This document shows, piece by piece, positions 48,486 through 56,760 of a stretch of 64,000 bases of DNA; the first letter of the stretch is position 1; the number at the start of each line of letters is the position of its first letter. Below the pieces are notes generated by a model, which worked only from the letters and a program-made list of their open reading frames with translations, made no database searches and was not told the origin of the DNA. A program made the position numbers and the translations under genes. The stretch is from Sphingomonas sp. HF-S4 (GTDB lineage Bacteria; Pseudomonadota; Alphaproteobacteria; Sphingomonadales; Sphingomonadaceae): NCBI RefSeq assembly GCF_032911445.1, contig NZ_JAWJEJ010000002.1:868001-932000 (forward strand). The letters are read 5' to 3'.

Positions 48486-49654
48486 CGCTGCGCTTGCTCG
48501 TTGGGGCCGTCGTGGCGGCCTTGGCGGCGGTCGCGACGCCGCCGCTAGGCGCGCTCTCGCAGTCGGACGAGGCAGAGGCCGTGCCGGTGGTCGGGCCGAA
48601 GCCCTTCATCGCCTATTTCAGGCCGGCACCAGCCAAGGCGTTGTCGCGGACCGCGTGGGGCGCGGCCGAAGTCGGGCCGCGCGATATCCGCAACGGGCTC
48701 GAAGACGTCACGATGACCCGATGGAACTATTGGGACGGGCAGATCCTCAAGGGACCGGACCGCAAATACCGGATGTTCGCGAGCCGCTGGGATCAGGCGC
48801 TCGGCCACAAGGCTTGGGGCCTGTCAGAGGCGGTCTGGGCGATCAGTGAATCGCCGTTCGGTCCCTATCGCGACATGGGCCTTACCTGGCCGGGCGACGA
48901 AGCGGGCAAGGGGCATAACATCACTGCGCTGCGCCTGCCTGACGGCCGCTACGCGGTGGTAACCAGCGAGACCCGCAACGGCGACGTGTTTGTCTCGCCT
49001 TCGATCGACGGACCGTGGCGCAAGCTCGGCAGCATCATGGTCGATCAGAGCACGTTCACGTCGGTAAAGACCCCTGGCGACCTGCCCAATACTGCGCCGG
49101 CCAAGCCCTGGAAGGCATCCAACGTCAGCCTGACCGCTCGACCGGGCGGCGGGTTCGTCATCATTCAGCGCTCGGGCCAGATTCTCGTCAGTACCAGCAA
49201 TATCCTCGGCCCTTACAAGGTGATGGGTGACAGCATCTATCGCGGGCTGCCGGGGCTGCCACAAAGGGACATGCGCGCGTATGAGGATCCGGTGATCTGG
49301 TTCAGCGGCGGCTGGTATCACGTGCTCGTCAACCATTGGCGCGAGCGTCGTGCCTATCACCTGATTTCGCGCGACGGCGTGACCGGTTGGCGCGTTCAGG
49401 GCATGGCCTATGAGCCCGGCGCCGATTTCATCCGCTATACCAATGGCGTCGTGAACCACTGGAACAAGCTCGAACGGCCAGGCGTGCTGATCGAGAACGG
49501 CCATGTCCGCGCGCTGACCTTCGCAGTGGTGGACACATCGAAGGAATCACAGATCGGCAGCAACGGCCATGGCAGCAAAGTCATCGTCGTTCCCTTCGAT
49601 GGCGCCGCGATGGATCGGGATCTCGCGAAGGTAGACAGGGCGGCACCGCACTAG
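48482..49654 (+). CDS. Exported beta-propeller protein, unassigned glycosidase candidate
   Basis: A 390-residue exported protein, cleavable signal at MTLRLLVGAVVAALAAVATP. The rest has propeller-like blades: YWDGQILKGPDRKYRMFASR, VWAISESPFGPYRDMGLTWP, VTSETRNGDVFVSPSIDGPW and AYEDPVIWFSGGWYHVLVNH. The acidic residues in WDGQI, TSETR and YEDPV are placed like the three acids of GH43/GH130-type propellers, but no standard signature was recognised, so the family is open. It is the third gene of an operon with PL22 and GH2, again joined by a GTGA overlap, so it acts on the same polysaccharide. It converges with the GH28 gene (10-bp gap). Confidence 0.7.
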   Translation: MTLRLLVGAVVAALAAVATPPLGALSQSDEAEAVPVVGPKPFIAYFRPAPAKALSRTAWGAAEVGPRDIRNGLEDVTMTRWNYWDGQILKGPDRKYRMFASRWDQALGHKAWGLSEAVWAISESPFGPYRDMGLTWPGDEAGKGHNITALRLPDGRYAVVTSETRNGDVFVSPSIDGPWRKLGSIMVDQSTFTSVKTPGDLPNTAPAKPWKASNVSLTARPGGGFVIIQRSGQILVSTSNILGPYKVMGDSIYRGLPGLPQRDMRAYEDPVIWFSGGWYHVLVNHWRERRAYHLISRDGVTGWRVQGMAYEPGADFIRYTNGVVNHWNKLERPGVLIENGHVRALTFAVVDTSKESQIGSNGHGSKVIVVPFDGAAMDRDLAKVDRAAPH

Positions 49655-49664
49655 CCGGCAGGCT

Positions 49665-51053
49665 TCACGTCTCCACCCGCAACCCCATGACATGCTCGCC
49701 CTGCACGGGCGTACCGCTCACCTTCGTCACGTTCACTCGCCGCAGCGTCACGTCGCGCACGGGCAGTTCGGCCTGGCCCTTGATCTCGCATACGAACTTC
49801 GCCTCGGCGACCCGCACATCGCTGACGTGCAGCCCCGCGATCGGCGTCAGCCGACGGTCGTAGGTCGGGGTGAGCGTGCGCCACTGGTACAGCACGTCGG
49901 TATCGACGCTGAGCACCCCACCGGCGACTTCGGTCGCGCTGACGTTCGACAGGTGGATGTTGCGCACGAAGCCGCCGCGACGCTCGTTGGTCTTGACGAA
50001 CAGGATGTTCTGGATCGTGCTCTTCGCGCCGGAGCCCGTCGCGTCGAAATGGCAATCGTCGACGAACACATTCTCGACGCCGCCCGATAGCTCGCTGCCG
50101 ATCGCCATCAGCTGGTGGCCGTTCTTCACGCGGCAGTTGCGCATCACCACGTTGCGCGCCGGGGTGTTCAGCCGCCAACCGTCATGGTCGCGGCCCGACT
50201 TGACCGAGATCGCGTCGTCGCCCTGGTCGAACACGCAATGCTCGATCAGCACGTTCTGGCTCATCTCGGGATCAACCCCGTCATTGTTGTGGCCGTGCGC
50301 CTCGATCTGCACGCCGCGGATCACGACGTCGCGGCAGAGATAGGGATGGATCGTCCAAAACGGGCTGTTTTCGATGCGGATTCCCTCGACCAGCACGTGG
50401 CGGCAGCGATTGAACTGGAGGAAATGCGGGCGGAGATTGGCTTCCCCGTCGGTCATGTCGCGGCGGCCGACCGGCACGCCCTTCCGCGCCATCTGGTAGA
50501 GCGCGACCAGCGCGTCCATGTGCGGCTTGGGCCGCGCATACCAGATCGCCCAGGTGTCGAGCCGGGCGAGCAAGGTGCCCTGGCCGGTGATCGCGATATT
50601 CTCGCAATCATAGGCGTAGATCAGCGGCGAATAATTGAGGCACTCGATGCCTTCCCAGCTCGTCGGCACCGCGGGCAGATAGTCGGCGGGGTCGGGCGAG
50701 AAGGCGAGCGTCGCGCCCTTTTCGAGGTGCAGCTCGACATTGCTCCGCAAATGGATCGGCCCGGTCGCCCAGATCCCCGCCGGGATCACCACGCGTCCGC
50801 CGCCGGCGGCAGAGGCTGCAGCAATTGCATCGGCGATCGCGGCCTGGTTGGCGCGCTGGTCGTCGGGCTTTGCCCCCTGTTCGGTGATCGGGAAGCCGCG
50901 CACCGCGCCGAAATCGGGGATCGCGATCGCCGGCATGTCGAACGGCGCAGTGACACGGACACTCTGTTGGCGCACGCTCCCGGCCCGTGCCGGATATGCC
51001 GCAAGCAACGGCAGCGCGACCCCGCCCGCAAGGAGGTCGCGCCGCCCGAGCAT
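49665..51053 (-). CDS. Exported GH28 polygalacturonase-type hydrolase
   Basis: A 462-residue right-handed beta-helix GH28 enzyme. The Tat-type signal is MLGRRDLLAGGVALPLLA. The catalytic aspartates are D258 in HNNDGVDPE and the D279-D280 pair in QGDDAISVKSG, followed by GH in NGHQLMAIGSE. These match the NTD, DD, GHG set of polygalacturonases. It hydrolyses galacturonan backbone or rhamnogalacturonan ends, probably exo-acting on unsaturated or decorated oligomers. Its start overlaps the GH105 stop (TGATG). It is the last gene of the five-gene unit that begins at rhaM. Confidence 0.92.
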   Translation of the reverse strand: MLGRRDLLAGGVALPLLAAYPARAGSVRQQSVRVTAPFDMPAIAIPDFGAVRGFPITEQGAKPDDQRANQAAIADAIAAASAAGGGRVVIPAGIWATGPIHLRSNVELHLEKGATLAFSPDPADYLPAVPTSWEGIECLNYSPLIYAYDCENIAITGQGTLLARLDTWAIWYARPKPHMDALVALYQMARKGVPVGRRDMTDGEANLRPHFLQFNRCRHVLVEGIRIENSPFWTIHPYLCRDVVIRGVQIEAHGHNNDGVDPEMSQNVLIEHCVFDQGDDAISVKSGRDHDGWRLNTPARNVVMRNCRVKNGHQLMAIGSELSGGVENVFVDDCHFDATGSGAKSTIQNILFVKTNERRGGFVRNIHLSNVSATEVAGGVLSVDTDVLYQWRTLTPTYDRRLTPIAGLHVSDVRVAEAKFVCEIKGQAELPVRDVTLRRVNVTKVSGTPVQGEHVMGLRVET

Positions 51054-52168
51054 CAGATATAGGTCCGCAGAAACTCGCCCAATGCGCAGATCGCAAGGCT
51101 CTGGCCATAGGGCATCGAGGTCAGGCGGATGTCCTTGTAGAATTGCAGCGTGTCGCCCATCGCAGTGCCGAAGCTGACCTGCTGGAGCTCCCCGGCCGCA
51201 TCGATATTGGCGAGCACGCCCTTCACTGCCTTGATCCCGACCGCCTCATAGTGGCGCGGCAGATAGCCCTTCCGCACGCCCTTGAGAATGCCGTAGGCGA
51301 AGCCTGCGGTGGCGGAGGCTTCGAGGTACGACGTCGGATCGACGATCAGCGTGTGCCACAGCCCGGTCTCGGGATCCTGCGTCTCGGCGAGCGTCTTCAC
51401 CTGTGCGGCGAGCGTGTCGATCAGGAAGGTGCGGAACGCGTCGCCCTCGGGAAGGTCGAGGATCTCGATGATCTCGGGGATCGCGATCGTCACCCAGCAA
51501 TTGCCGCGCGCCCACAAAGCCTCGGCGAAATTGTGCCGCCCGTTGAAGTCCCAGCCGTGGAACCACAGGCCGGTCTTCTTGTCGAACAGGTATTTGATGT
51601 GGACGAGGAACTGGCGCTTGGCCTCCTCCACGTACTGCGGCCGATTGAGCAGCAGACCGATCTTGGCGAGCGGCAGCACCGACATCATCAGCGTGTCGTC
51701 CCACATCTCGCCGGGATTCTCGTCGTTATAGACGATGTGCTGGAAGCCGCCTTCCTCGGTCTTCGGCAGTCCGTCTTTGGCTATCAGCCATTCGCACCAG
51801 GTGTCCAGATAGGGGATGTAGCGCGGGTCCGGTTCCTGCTCGTAGAGATAGGCGAGCGTGATGAACGGCGCGACCGTGTTGATGTTCTTGGTCGGCGTGC
51901 CCTCTTCGAAGCGGTCCTCGAACCACTGCTTGATGATCGCCAGCGCCTTGTCGTCGCCGGTCTGCTCATAATAGCGCCACATGCCGAACAAGCCGACGCC
52001 GTGGGTCCATTCCCAGCCGGCCCAGCCCTTGGTGTCGATGATCCGGCCGTCTTCCAAATGGAGCAGGAACTCGCCGGTCTCGTCCTTGATGTTGACGAGA
52101 TTGTCCATGAGCAGGTCGATTTTCGACGTGATCTCGCTGCGCGGGACGTCGTGGGTGAGGGCGGCCAA
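51053..52168 (-). CDS. Unsaturated rhamnogalacturonyl hydrolase (GH105, YteR-like)
   Basis: A 371-residue alpha/alpha barrel of GH105. It removes the unsaturated galacturonate left at the non-reducing end by rhamnogalacturonan lyases. The conserved GWEWTHGVGLFGMWRYYEQT, the acidic pair D157/D158 in NPGEMWDDTLMM (general acid), and FHGWDFNGRHNFAEALWARG are present. No signal peptide, so it is cytoplasmic and needs the imported disaccharide. It is in the same unit as the GH53, GH35 and GH28 genes. It pairs functionally with the PL11 lyase that creates its substrate. Confidence 0.94.
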   Translation of the reverse strand: MAALTHDVPRSEITSKIDLLMDNLVNIKDETGEFLLHLEDGRIIDTKGWAGWEWTHGVGLFGMWRYYEQTGDDKALAIIKQWFEDRFEEGTPTKNINTVAPFITLAYLYEQEPDPRYIPYLDTWCEWLIAKDGLPKTEEGGFQHIVYNDENPGEMWDDTLMMSVLPLAKIGLLLNRPQYVEEAKRQFLVHIKYLFDKKTGLWFHGWDFNGRHNFAEALWARGNCWVTIAIPEIIEILDLPEGDAFRTFLIDTLAAQVKTLAETQDPETGLWHTLIVDPTSYLEASATAGFAYGILKGVRKGYLPRHYEAVGIKAVKGVLANIDAAGELQQVSFGTAMGDTLQFYKDIRLTSMPYGQSLAICALGEFLRTYI

Positions 52169-52200
52169 TTAGAGTCTCCTGGTGGGGGTAGAGGTGCGAG

Positions 52201-53394
52201 TCACTGAGTGACTCCATAGTCCTTCGCCATGCTTTGGTAGAGGCGAATGAAAGTCGGATCGGCGTCGTAGCGCCCGCCATTGTCGCGCGGCTTGTGCGGC
52301 ACAAGCGGGGCGGGGGCGGCACCGGGTGCCTCGGCGCCGTTGATGCCCTGCGAAAGCAGATTGGGCTTGGGTCCCTCGCCGGCGCTGACGCCGTCTTTGA
52401 GGAAGATCGCTTCCTGGTGCCGGGTCGGCTCCCAGATATAGCTGCCCCAGCCATTGGGGTGCGCGTGGACGAGGTCGTTGAGGTAGCGCTTCCGCGAGGA
52501 ATATTCGATCGCGAAGAAGCCCTTGTCGGGATAGCGCTTGCTGAACTCGGCGAAGGTGCGCTGCCAATCGGCCTCGGCCTGCTGCTGGTAGCAGGAGAAG
52601 CCGAGTGCATCGAACTCCACGCCGCGCTCGATCAGGCTGTCGGTCCAGTGGCGGACGATCGGCCAGTGCCGGCCGAGATGGTTGTGGATCGCCAGCGGCA
52701 CGCCCGGCAGTGTCTCGCGGGTCGCCGACACGCCCGCCTTGAGCAGCGCCGCGAACCTATCGTACCCGCCCGCGCCGGTGACCTTCATATGGACTTCGTC
52801 GGTCTGCGGATTGCCGGTCGGGATGGTCAGCGGCACGCGGCCCTCGGGCCAGAGCATCCCGAACGTGGTCTCGTTGCCGAGGATCGCTAGATCGGGCGCC
52901 GCGCCGGCTTTCTTGAGCGCGGCCCAGGTATCGGCGGTGTATCGTTCGACCGTGTCGACCAGCGTTGCGAAGGGCAGGTCGGCCCAGGCGGCGGGCTTGT
53001 TCTGGTGCTGCGGATCGGCCCAGGTGTCCGAATAATGCAGCGTCGTCGAAAGGTGGAAACCGGCGCGTTTGATCCGCAGCGAGAAGTCGGTGATCTGCTC
53101 CAGGCTGCACCACGGGCCGCCGGGCTTGCCCTTCGAATAGCCCTTGGCCGGATCGACGAACAGCCGCAGCTTGAGCGCGTTGAACCCGGCTTCGCGGAAG
53201 ATCGCGAGCGGATCCTTCTTCACGCCATCCAGATAATAGGTCGCCCCGATGAACTCGTCCTCGGGAACCCAAGAAATGTCGGCGCCGATCAGATAGGACC
53301 AAGGCCGCCCGCCCGACTTTGCCCGTGCGGGCGCGGCGAGGCCGGCCACGCCCAGCGCGCCCGCGCCGATCGTCTGGCGGCGCGTGAGCCTCAC
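52201..53394 (-). CDS. Arabinogalactan endo-beta-1,4-galactanase (GH53)
   Basis: A 397-residue GH53 endo-galactanase. The Tat signal is MRLTRRQTIGAGALGVAGLA. The TIM barrel opens LIGADISWVPEDEFIGATYY. The acid/base is E175 in ILGNETTFGMLWPEG and the nucleophile E297 in FFAIEYSSRKRY. LKLRLFVDPAKGYSKGKPGG is also typical. It cleaves beta-1,4-galactan side chains of RG-I in the periplasm. It overlaps the GH35 gene by 4 bp (ATGA), and 32 bp separate it from GH105. Confidence 0.94.
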   Translation of the reverse strand: MRLTRRQTIGAGALGVAGLAAPARAKSGGRPWSYLIGADISWVPEDEFIGATYYLDGVKKDPLAIFREAGFNALKLRLFVDPAKGYSKGKPGGPWCSLEQITDFSLRIKRAGFHLSTTLHYSDTWADPQHQNKPAAWADLPFATLVDTVERYTADTWAALKKAGAAPDLAILGNETTFGMLWPEGRVPLTIPTGNPQTDEVHMKVTGAGGYDRFAALLKAGVSATRETLPGVPLAIHNHLGRHWPIVRHWTDSLIERGVEFDALGFSCYQQQAEADWQRTFAEFSKRYPDKGFFAIEYSSRKRYLNDLVHAHPNGWGSYIWEPTRHQEAIFLKDGVSAGEGPKPNLLSQGINGAEAPGAAPAPLVPHKPRDNGGRYDADPTFIRLYQSMAKDYGVTQ

Positions 53395-56378
53395 TTGAGC
53401 TGCTCCGGCGTCGTCGGCGCTGCGACCATCCGCACCGGCAATCCGCCCTTCACGTTGCGAAGCGTGACCAGCTTCACCTCTTCCAGCGCATTCCCGGGGG
53501 CACCGTCCGACGTCACTGCGAGCGCGATGCTGTTGCGGCCGCGATGGTTGAGGATGCCCTCGGGGATCGGGAAGACGCGCTGCGGGCCGACATGCGCGAT
53601 GAACTGGCCCATGTTCCAGCCATTGACGAAGATCAGCACCCGATAGGCCACCGGCGAGCGCGGCTTGGTGGTGTCGCCGAAGGCGAGTCCGATCGTCGCG
53701 TCCTGGCCCTTGGGCACGGCGAGATCGACGCTGGTGCGATACCAGCTGGTGCCTTGCGCCGCCCGCGCCGCGGGGACGGTGGCGGTCTTCCAGCCGCGAT
53801 CGTTGAAGCCGGGCAGGTACCAGCCGCGGCGCTCGCCATCGAGCCCGCCATTATTGGGCACGCCACGCACCGGATCGAACAGGTCTTCGCTGCGCCCGTT
53901 GATCTTCCATGCGATCGGCACTGCGAAGCTCGCGCCGGCGACCGGTTCGATCGAAGCTGAGACGAGCCCGCGCGCTTCCTTGTGGAAATCGTCGGCGTCG
54001 AGATCCCAGTTATGGCCGTTATTGCGGACCATCACCGACAGGACATGCTCGCCAGGCGCGCGCGCGGCGTCGGGCAGTGTGAAGCCGGGCGCGCCGGTGG
54101 TGATCGGGCGGGGCAGTCCGGCGGGAATCTCATCCTGCCCGATCAGCTTGCCGTCGAGGAACACCTGGACCAGCCCTGCGCCGCCGGCGCCGTAATGGAG
54201 CTTGAGCCGCTCGGCATCGGGTGTCCCGGTGAAGCGCCCGCGATACCAGACGTCGCCTTCGTGGAAGCCGTATGCGTCCATCAGCATGTTGGGCTGGCCG
54301 TCGGCGCGCGCAGTGATGCTGGCATACGCGCGGTTGTCGATCTTCGCCCAGTCGCGGTCGTTATAGTCGGGCGCTGCTTCGGGCGAACCCCCGGCGACGC
54401 GCCAGTCGGTGAGCGCGGGGAGAGCGAAGTCCACTGGCGCGGCGAGCGGGGCGGTAGCGGTGACACTGCCCGAATGGGTGCGCGTGGTCGCCACCTTGGT
54501 GCCGTTCCATGTCGCGCTGCGAACGCTCGAGGGTGCCCAGATCTCGAGCGGGCTGGCCTCGCGCGTGTCGCCGGTGAGGGCCAGCACGCCATTCGTCACC
54601 TTGGCACTGCGGATCAAGGCCGGGCCGCGGACCAGCACGTCGTCGGTACGCCAGAATTTGGCGCCTTCGGCTTCGTCGCCGATCAGCAGCAGCAGATCGG
54701 GCCGGCCGCCGCCGCTAATCCGCACGCGGGTAAGGCCGCGATGCGCGTAGCGCAGCTTGAGGTCGCCCTTCGTGTCGAAGGCCGATGTCGCGCCGCCTTC
54801 GAGGACGGTGACCTTGGGCTCGCTGGCGTAGCGCAGCACCGTCTCGCCGGCCTCGCCGGTGCGGCCGTAGATCAGCGCGACATCGCGATTGTCCTGCTTG
54901 AGGATCGTCTGCAGCTCGGACGTCGAGTAGACGAGGCGTTGCCCGCCGAGGTTCACGCCCGCGACCAGCCATTTGGCATCGAACCCGTCGAGCTGGAGCG
55001 GTAGCGTGTAGCGCCCGTCGGGCAAATCGGCCGTGACGGTGAAGCGATCGCTGGTCTGGCCGTTCGAGGGCTTGTGCGTGACGAGCAGGAAGCGCGCATC
55101 GGTCTCGGGCGACTTGTTGTGATAGACTTGGATACGGTCCGACGAGATTTCGGGCTTGCCTGCCGGGATCATCCCCGCGAGATCGGGCACCGCAGCGATC
55201 AGCCCGCCGAGCTGCTTGAGCTCCTCGGCCTTTGGGCGGACCTCCCGCGCCTCGGACAGCGCCGAGCCGTAGTCATAGCTCGTGAACACCACGGGCGCGG
55301 GGAGCCAGCCCCAACTCGTCCCGCCAAAGCCCATGTAGAAGCTCTGGATCTGGATACCGTTGGCGAGATTGGTGCCGTAGAACACGCGCTGGAAGCGCTT
55401 GCCGCGCTGGATCGCGTTGCACTCGTATCCCCCGTTCGAGCCCCAATAGTCGAACCAGCCGCCGCCGAACTCCGCCAGGAAGCCCGGCGTGTTGGGCGAG
55501 GCGGAGGCGCCGCCCTTGGCGCCGCCCGGGCCATAATAACCCCAGTCGGGCGCCGCGCTGCCGCGGGTAGGCTGCCCCGTGACGGTGCAGGTGCCGCCGG
55601 GATAGCCGTCGAACGCGTACATGTCGTTGGGGCCGGGCACGGTCTTCTCGACCTTGCTGTCCTCGGGCACCCAATAGCCGTTGCGGCCCTGGTCGTTGTG
55701 GAAGATCGGCACGGTGATGCCGTCCGCCCGCGCCTTGGCGTACAGGTGATCCATGTAGCGGCGCTGGGCAGGCGTGGTCAGCGCCAGTTCGTTCTCGATC
55801 TGGTGCAGGATCACGGTGCCGCGATTGCCCTTGCCGTCGCCGTTGATCTGATGGCGCGCGATGATTGCGTTGATCCGGGTCAGCCATTCGTCGGAGGCGG
55901 CGAGATACTCGGGATCGTCGGTGCGCGCGCGGCCGCGCTGGTTGACCAGCCAGCCGGGGAAGCCGCCGCGGGTGAGCTCGGCATTCACATAAGGGCCGGC
56001 GCGGGTCATCACCCACAGCCCTTCTTCCTCGGCCATCGTCAGCAGGCGATCGATGTCGCGGATGCCGCTGAAATCGTAGACGCCCTTTTTCGGGCTGTGA
56101 AAGCCCCAGTCGAAATAGAGCGCGACGGTGTTGAACCCGCTCGCCTTCATCTTCTGGAGCACGTCCCGCCACAGATCGGGCGAAGGCAGGCGGAAGGCGT
56201 GCATCTCGCTCGACCACACCACCAGCCGCTTGCCGTCGATCATCAGCGACCGCGCGTCGTAGGAGACCCGGCCGAAGCTCTTGACCGGCGCGTTGAAGTT
56301 GGCGGTCTGGCGGGCTTCCTGCGCGGTGGCGGGGAGGGCGAGCAGCGCCGAAGCGGCGAGGAGGGCCGTGCGAATCAT
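53391..56378 (-). CDS. Secreted GH35 beta-galactosidase
   Basis: A 995-residue GH35 enzyme. After the signal peptide (MIRTALLAASALLALPATAQ) comes the catalytic barrel with GFNTVALYFDWGFHSPKKGV and RAGPYVNAELTRGGFPGWL. The acid/base is E195 in HQIENELAL and the nucleophile E301 in FLAEFGGGWFDYWG. The C-terminal 550 residues contain several beta-sandwich domains (VWYRGRFTGTPDAERLKLHY; TVPAARAAQGTSWYRTSVDL). It trims galacto-oligosaccharides released by GH53. The ATG at 56378 starts the signal peptide; it overlaps the rhaM stop (ATGA), so the two are coupled. Confidence 0.94.
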   Translation of the reverse strand: MIRTALLAASALLALPATAQEARQTANFNAPVKSFGRVSYDARSLMIDGKRLVVWSSEMHAFRLPSPDLWRDVLQKMKASGFNTVALYFDWGFHSPKKGVYDFSGIRDIDRLLTMAEEEGLWVMTRAGPYVNAELTRGGFPGWLVNQRGRARTDDPEYLAASDEWLTRINAIIARHQINGDGKGNRGTVILHQIENELALTTPAQRRYMDHLYAKARADGITVPIFHNDQGRNGYWVPEDSKVEKTVPGPNDMYAFDGYPGGTCTVTGQPTRGSAAPDWGYYGPGGAKGGASASPNTPGFLAEFGGGWFDYWGSNGGYECNAIQRGKRFQRVFYGTNLANGIQIQSFYMGFGGTSWGWLPAPVVFTSYDYGSALSEAREVRPKAEELKQLGGLIAAVPDLAGMIPAGKPEISSDRIQVYHNKSPETDARFLLVTHKPSNGQTSDRFTVTADLPDGRYTLPLQLDGFDAKWLVAGVNLGGQRLVYSTSELQTILKQDNRDVALIYGRTGEAGETVLRYASEPKVTVLEGGATSAFDTKGDLKLRYAHRGLTRVRISGGGRPDLLLLIGDEAEGAKFWRTDDVLVRGPALIRSAKVTNGVLALTGDTREASPLEIWAPSSVRSATWNGTKVATTRTHSGSVTATAPLAAPVDFALPALTDWRVAGGSPEAAPDYNDRDWAKIDNRAYASITARADGQPNMLMDAYGFHEGDVWYRGRFTGTPDAERLKLHYGAGGAGLVQVFLDGKLIGQDEIPAGLPRPITTGAPGFTLPDAARAPGEHVLSVMVRNNGHNWDLDADDFHKEARGLVSASIEPVAGASFAVPIAWKINGRSEDLFDPVRGVPNNGGLDGERRGWYLPGFNDRGWKTATVPAARAAQGTSWYRTSVDLAVPKGQDATIGLAFGDTTKPRSPVAYRVLIFVNGWNMGQFIAHVGPQRVFPIPEGILNHRGRNSIALAVTSDGAPGNALEEVKLVTLRNVKGGLPVRMVAAPTTPEQLK

Positions 56379-56692
56379 GCGAGGTGGAACACCGGCTTGA
56401 GGGGCCATTCCTTCGGCTTGTTGCCAGGTTCGACTTCCATCAGCGGCGCCATATGGTCCCACCATTTCTGCATGACCGGATGTCCCGGAAGCGCCTCGCG
56501 ATTGTTGTCGTCGGTCAGCTTGAGCACCGCGAACAGCGACAGCGTCTCCTCGTCGAGGAAGATCGAATAGTCGCGGATGCCGCTGTCATGGAGCAGCGTG
56601 GCGAGCTCGGGCCAGATCGCGTCATGGCGCGCCTTGTATTCGTCGATGACGCCGGGCTTCAGCTGCATCCGGAATGCGTGGGTGGTGGTCAT
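56375..56692 (-). CDS. rhaM: L-rhamnose mutarotase
   Basis: A 105-residue RhaM-type mutarotase that equilibrates alpha- and beta-L-rhamnose. The dimeric alpha-beta ferredoxin-like fold opens with HAFRMQLKPGVIDEYKARHD, then AIWPELATLLHDSGIRDYSI. The conserved KPGVIDEYKARHD carries the active-site histidine, and YSIFLDEETLSLFAVLK and MQKWWDHMAPLM follow. The first gene of the galactan/RG-I operon. Finding rhaM rather than uronate enzymes indicates that rhamnose is a product of the locus; the rest of the rhamnose pathway is not in this window. Confidence 0.95.
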   Translation of the reverse strand: MTTTHAFRMQLKPGVIDEYKARHDAIWPELATLLHDSGIRDYSIFLDEETLSLFAVLKLTDDNNREALPGHPVMQKWWDHMAPLMEVEPGNKPKEWPLKPVFHLA

Positions 56693-56708
56693 GCCCTCTC
56701 CTGAAGCC

Positions 56709-56728
56709 CATTATGTGGGATCGTAATG
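56709..56728. promoter_or_regulatory. Inverted repeat in the rhaM promoter region
   Basis: CATTA-TGTGGGATCG-TAATG, 17 bp upstream of the rhaM start. A candidate operator for the five-gene minus-strand operon. Its inner TATGTGG also occurs in the PL22 promoter region (44777-44784), suggesting one regulator, but this is only by eye. Confidence 0.45.
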
Positions 56729-56760
56729 CAACATTTGGATAGTCTAAGTGGGTCCCGGCG

